This document shows, piece by piece, positions 61,701 through 64,000 of a stretch of DNA of 64,000 bases. A model generated the notes under the pieces. It was not told the DNA's origin. It worked only from the letters and a program-made list of their open reading frames with translations, and searched no databases. Position 1 is the first letter of the stretch. Each line of letters begins with the position of its first letter. Made by a program: the position numbers and the translations under genes. The DNA is from Gymnogyps californianus. Lineage: Eukaryota; Chordata; Aves; Accipitriformes; Cathartidae. Location of the stretch: assembly GCF_018139145.2 (NCBI RefSeq), contig NC_059485.1, forward strand, positions 18,351,698-18,415,697, written 5' to 3'.

Positions 61701-64000
61701 GTTGGAGGCAAGAGAGACAGCTTTTTTAACCTAACAAGCCAAAAGCTCAGGAAGAATAAATACAGCAGAGAAGAGAGATGCCAGGGTAGGAAAAGCTCTG
61801 TTTAAAGTGCAGGGTGATATTTATACAAGAATGGCTTGGTATAAACTGGCCACGAGCACCTTCACGCTGAAAATTAGCAGAAGGTTCTTCACTGAGTACA
61901 GGACTGAGACTCTGAACTGAGCTTCCCGTAAGGAGCACAAGGGGAGCTTGAAGAATGAGTTTCCAAAGAGGACTTTGACAGGTTAGCTGTGAGAGCAGGA
62001 GGCTGGCCTCAGCAACCTGGCAGCATTTACAGGGGTGACTGCCAACAGGGTGAGTCTATCATCTGAATAGCCAATGCTTAAGAGAATACTTGGTATGAAA
62101 AGTGCCTTCAAGTAAGGGAAGCACACCTGACTTTTCACCCCCCCACACACACCTTATTGTTTCTCAAGTGTGTAGTGATAAGAATTGAATCTTCTGAAGT
62201 AAACCCTGGAGAGGTTGCAAAGTGGAAAAACAGTCCCCTAATAGGGAGCAGACCTTCTTGGGAGTTCTCCTTTCCCCCACAGCACAGCCTCATGCATTGC
62301 TCGGTCTGGACTCCAGGCTAGTCTCTCCCCAGTGAAAGGACTCTTCTTGAGCACCTCGATGCCTTCCCCAATTTAGAGTCCACACCACTTGCCTGGGTAC
62401 ATAGCCATGGGGCTTTCATGTTCAGCAGGAACTTCTTCCTCTTGAAAACATCTAAAGTAAAATAGCTTCGCTGCCCTTGATGAGCTGGCTTCAAATGAGG
62501 ACCAGTCCCTTCTTTCAGCCAAGGCGGACCAGCTGCGTTTGCCTCGGGATTTGCTTTGAGGGTCACAGATCTGTCTTGCTTTCCCTCCCTGCCCTGCCTA
62601 GCTGATCTGATCTCATTAGGGATGCAATGAGCTCTTTGGCTCGAGGTGGAGGCTTGTGGTATACTGGTGTGCCTGGGACCCCCCTCCTTTTCTCTTCTTG
62701 CTTCCCTGGCGTTTGAGTTTCCCTTCTCCTATCAAAGCTTTCATCATCCCTTCCCTCTTAGGGTCTGTTGGGCCAGCAGGTCCTGACCCCATCGCTTCGG
62801 GGTCTCGCTTTGGGGCAAAAGAGGAGCAATTGTGTCTGGGATAGCAGAGCACTGGCCTCTGGACACTGGTGGGGCAGGGAGAGCGTGCAGGCCACGTCAT
62901 GGTGACTGCAGGGCCAGGGGAGGGTAGAGGTGGAAACCCAGTAGTGTTGCGACCTGCAGAACAAACTCGGGGAGTCTGGAGCTTGTTGTGTTGCTTGTTG
63001 TTTTTATGTTAATTGTCACAGCGTAGGGTATGGTGAAAGGTATTTAGTGATGCTTAAAGGTGCTTCAGAAATCTTTCATTTTGCTCTTGGACTTCTGCTC
63101 TTTGGCTTTTTCTGCTTGGCTTTAAGGTCTCCATCATACCGACAGCAAAGCTGGCACACTGATCTCAACTGTTGCATGCAGCTGTGGCTCTTCTGGCTGC
63201 TGTGAGCAAATGCAAGCTATTCCAAGAGTCATCACGGAGGGGAGAGAGAGAGTTGTGGTGGTGCTTTCTGATCTAGCAAGGAAGAAGCAGTGCTAGTATC
63301 ATTCCTGATGTCCTCATGTGCCAGTGATTTAAACTGTTTCTGAAAATGCGGCTTGCCAACTCTTCCCAGACGGTGTGATACAGAAGGTCCTTCATGAATA
63401 GTTTCAGACCATCTACAGGAATCATTGAAAAATGCTCCCATCTTCCAGCAAAGCTGCAGACCTAACAGAATAATGAATATTGTTGAGTTCTGCTTAGGCA
63501 GGTGATTTGAGTAGCTGCTGTTTATCCTGTTCAGGGCTTCTTAGTATGCAGGAAGGTGGTGGCTTTTTTGGCAGCTCAGCAGACTCTGAGGTGTAGGCTT
63601 TGCTCTACCTTATGGCTTTCTTGGTTGCTGCAAATACCTTACCTGCCTCAGGTCATTTTGATGGGGTTGTCCAGCTGCTGGAGGAGTCCAACCTGCTGCC
63701 AAAATGTTTATCAAAAGCTCAGTGATAAATAAACCCCCGCAACGTGTTACGCTGTTGGGAAATGGTTTGGCAGCAGGATGTCATCGCCCATGAGCCAAGG
63801 TCCAAGGTGCCAGCTGGAAAGCCATGACCAAACGTAGCTCTGAAAGAGCAGGCAGGAGAGACAAAGTGTTCTGGTTGCCATCAGCACTGGATCTTTATGG
63901 TTTACTTCGTCCTGTGGGCCAGAGAAATCCAGTCTGGGGGGTCTTCCAGGCTTCTTCAGCAACAGCTTTTTTCCATTGGTGGAGAATATCAGCGAGTGAC
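58775..64000 (+). other. RAB40C: RAB40C intron, truncated by the window end
   Basis: The stretch begins with donor gtaagt. I searched the open frames for the next RAB40C exon and did not find it, so the whole 5.2 kb is taken as intron. It contains an old CR1-like LINE fragment at about 61814-62000. Other open frames appear random. Confidence 0.85.
61814..62000 (+). mobile_element. Old CR1-like LINE fragment
   Basis: The sequence runs from GTGATATTTATACAAGAATG through GGTATAAACTGGCCACGAGC and GAAAATTAGCAGAAGGTTCT to CACTGAG and later TTGACAGGTTAGCTG. The phrase order (TTTATACAAGAATGGCTTG, ATAAACTGGCCA, AAATTAGAAGAAGG) resembles the 3' end of old CR1-group LINEs in reptiles and birds. It is heavily decayed, truncated at both ends and noncoding. 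The assignment is from remembered consensus patterns. Confidence 0.55.

Overview
This window is vertebrate nuclear DNA, most likely from a bird. It holds long introns with canonical GT-AG junctions, a CpG-island promoter, and a CR1 LINE fragment of the type common in birds and other sauropsids. Two protein-coding genes can be read with confidence, both on the + strand and both cut by a window edge. They are the 3' part of PIGQ and the 5' part of RAB40C. The same neighbours in the same orientation are found in human 16p13.3, so this looks like conserved amniote synteny. The sequence alone does not identify the species.

Layout: 1-4592 appears to be a PIGQ intron, with no recognisable exon. Nine PIGQ exons follow between 4593 and 26946. 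They join without a frame break into the C-terminal 352 residues, ending in a normal stop codon. A gene-free stretch runs from 26947 to about 32130 and may be a very long PIGQ 3' UTR: I saw no AATAAA before 32095, where one is followed by a GT-rich run. This stretch contains a minus-strand CR1 fragment. From 32131 to about 35430 is GC-rich intergenic DNA with an uninterrupted 125-nt pyrimidine tract, a 23-bp tandem repeat and a C-rich minisatellite. A CpG island at about 35430-36380 carries the RAB40C promoter, 5' leader and first coding exon. A 20.2-kb intron (36287-56440), two 61-bp coding exons (56441-56501 and 58714-58774) and 5.2 kb of further intron complete the window. The rest of RAB40C lies downstream.

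The two genes have unrelated jobs. PIGQ is a membrane subunit of the ER enzyme that starts GPI-anchor synthesis. RAB40C is an atypical Rab GTPase that serves as a SOCS-box substrate receptor for a cullin-5 ubiquitin ligase. Nothing suggests that they act together beyond being neighbours.

I found no RNA gene, CRISPR array, intact transposon or clearly new biological system. The most interesting local features are in the RAB40C leader: two short upstream ORFs, the second ending in a UGAUG overlap with an in-frame upstream ATG, a ZNF143-type promoter motif and a possible short 5' UTR intron. The numerous open frames of 60-320 codons elsewhere look like chance.
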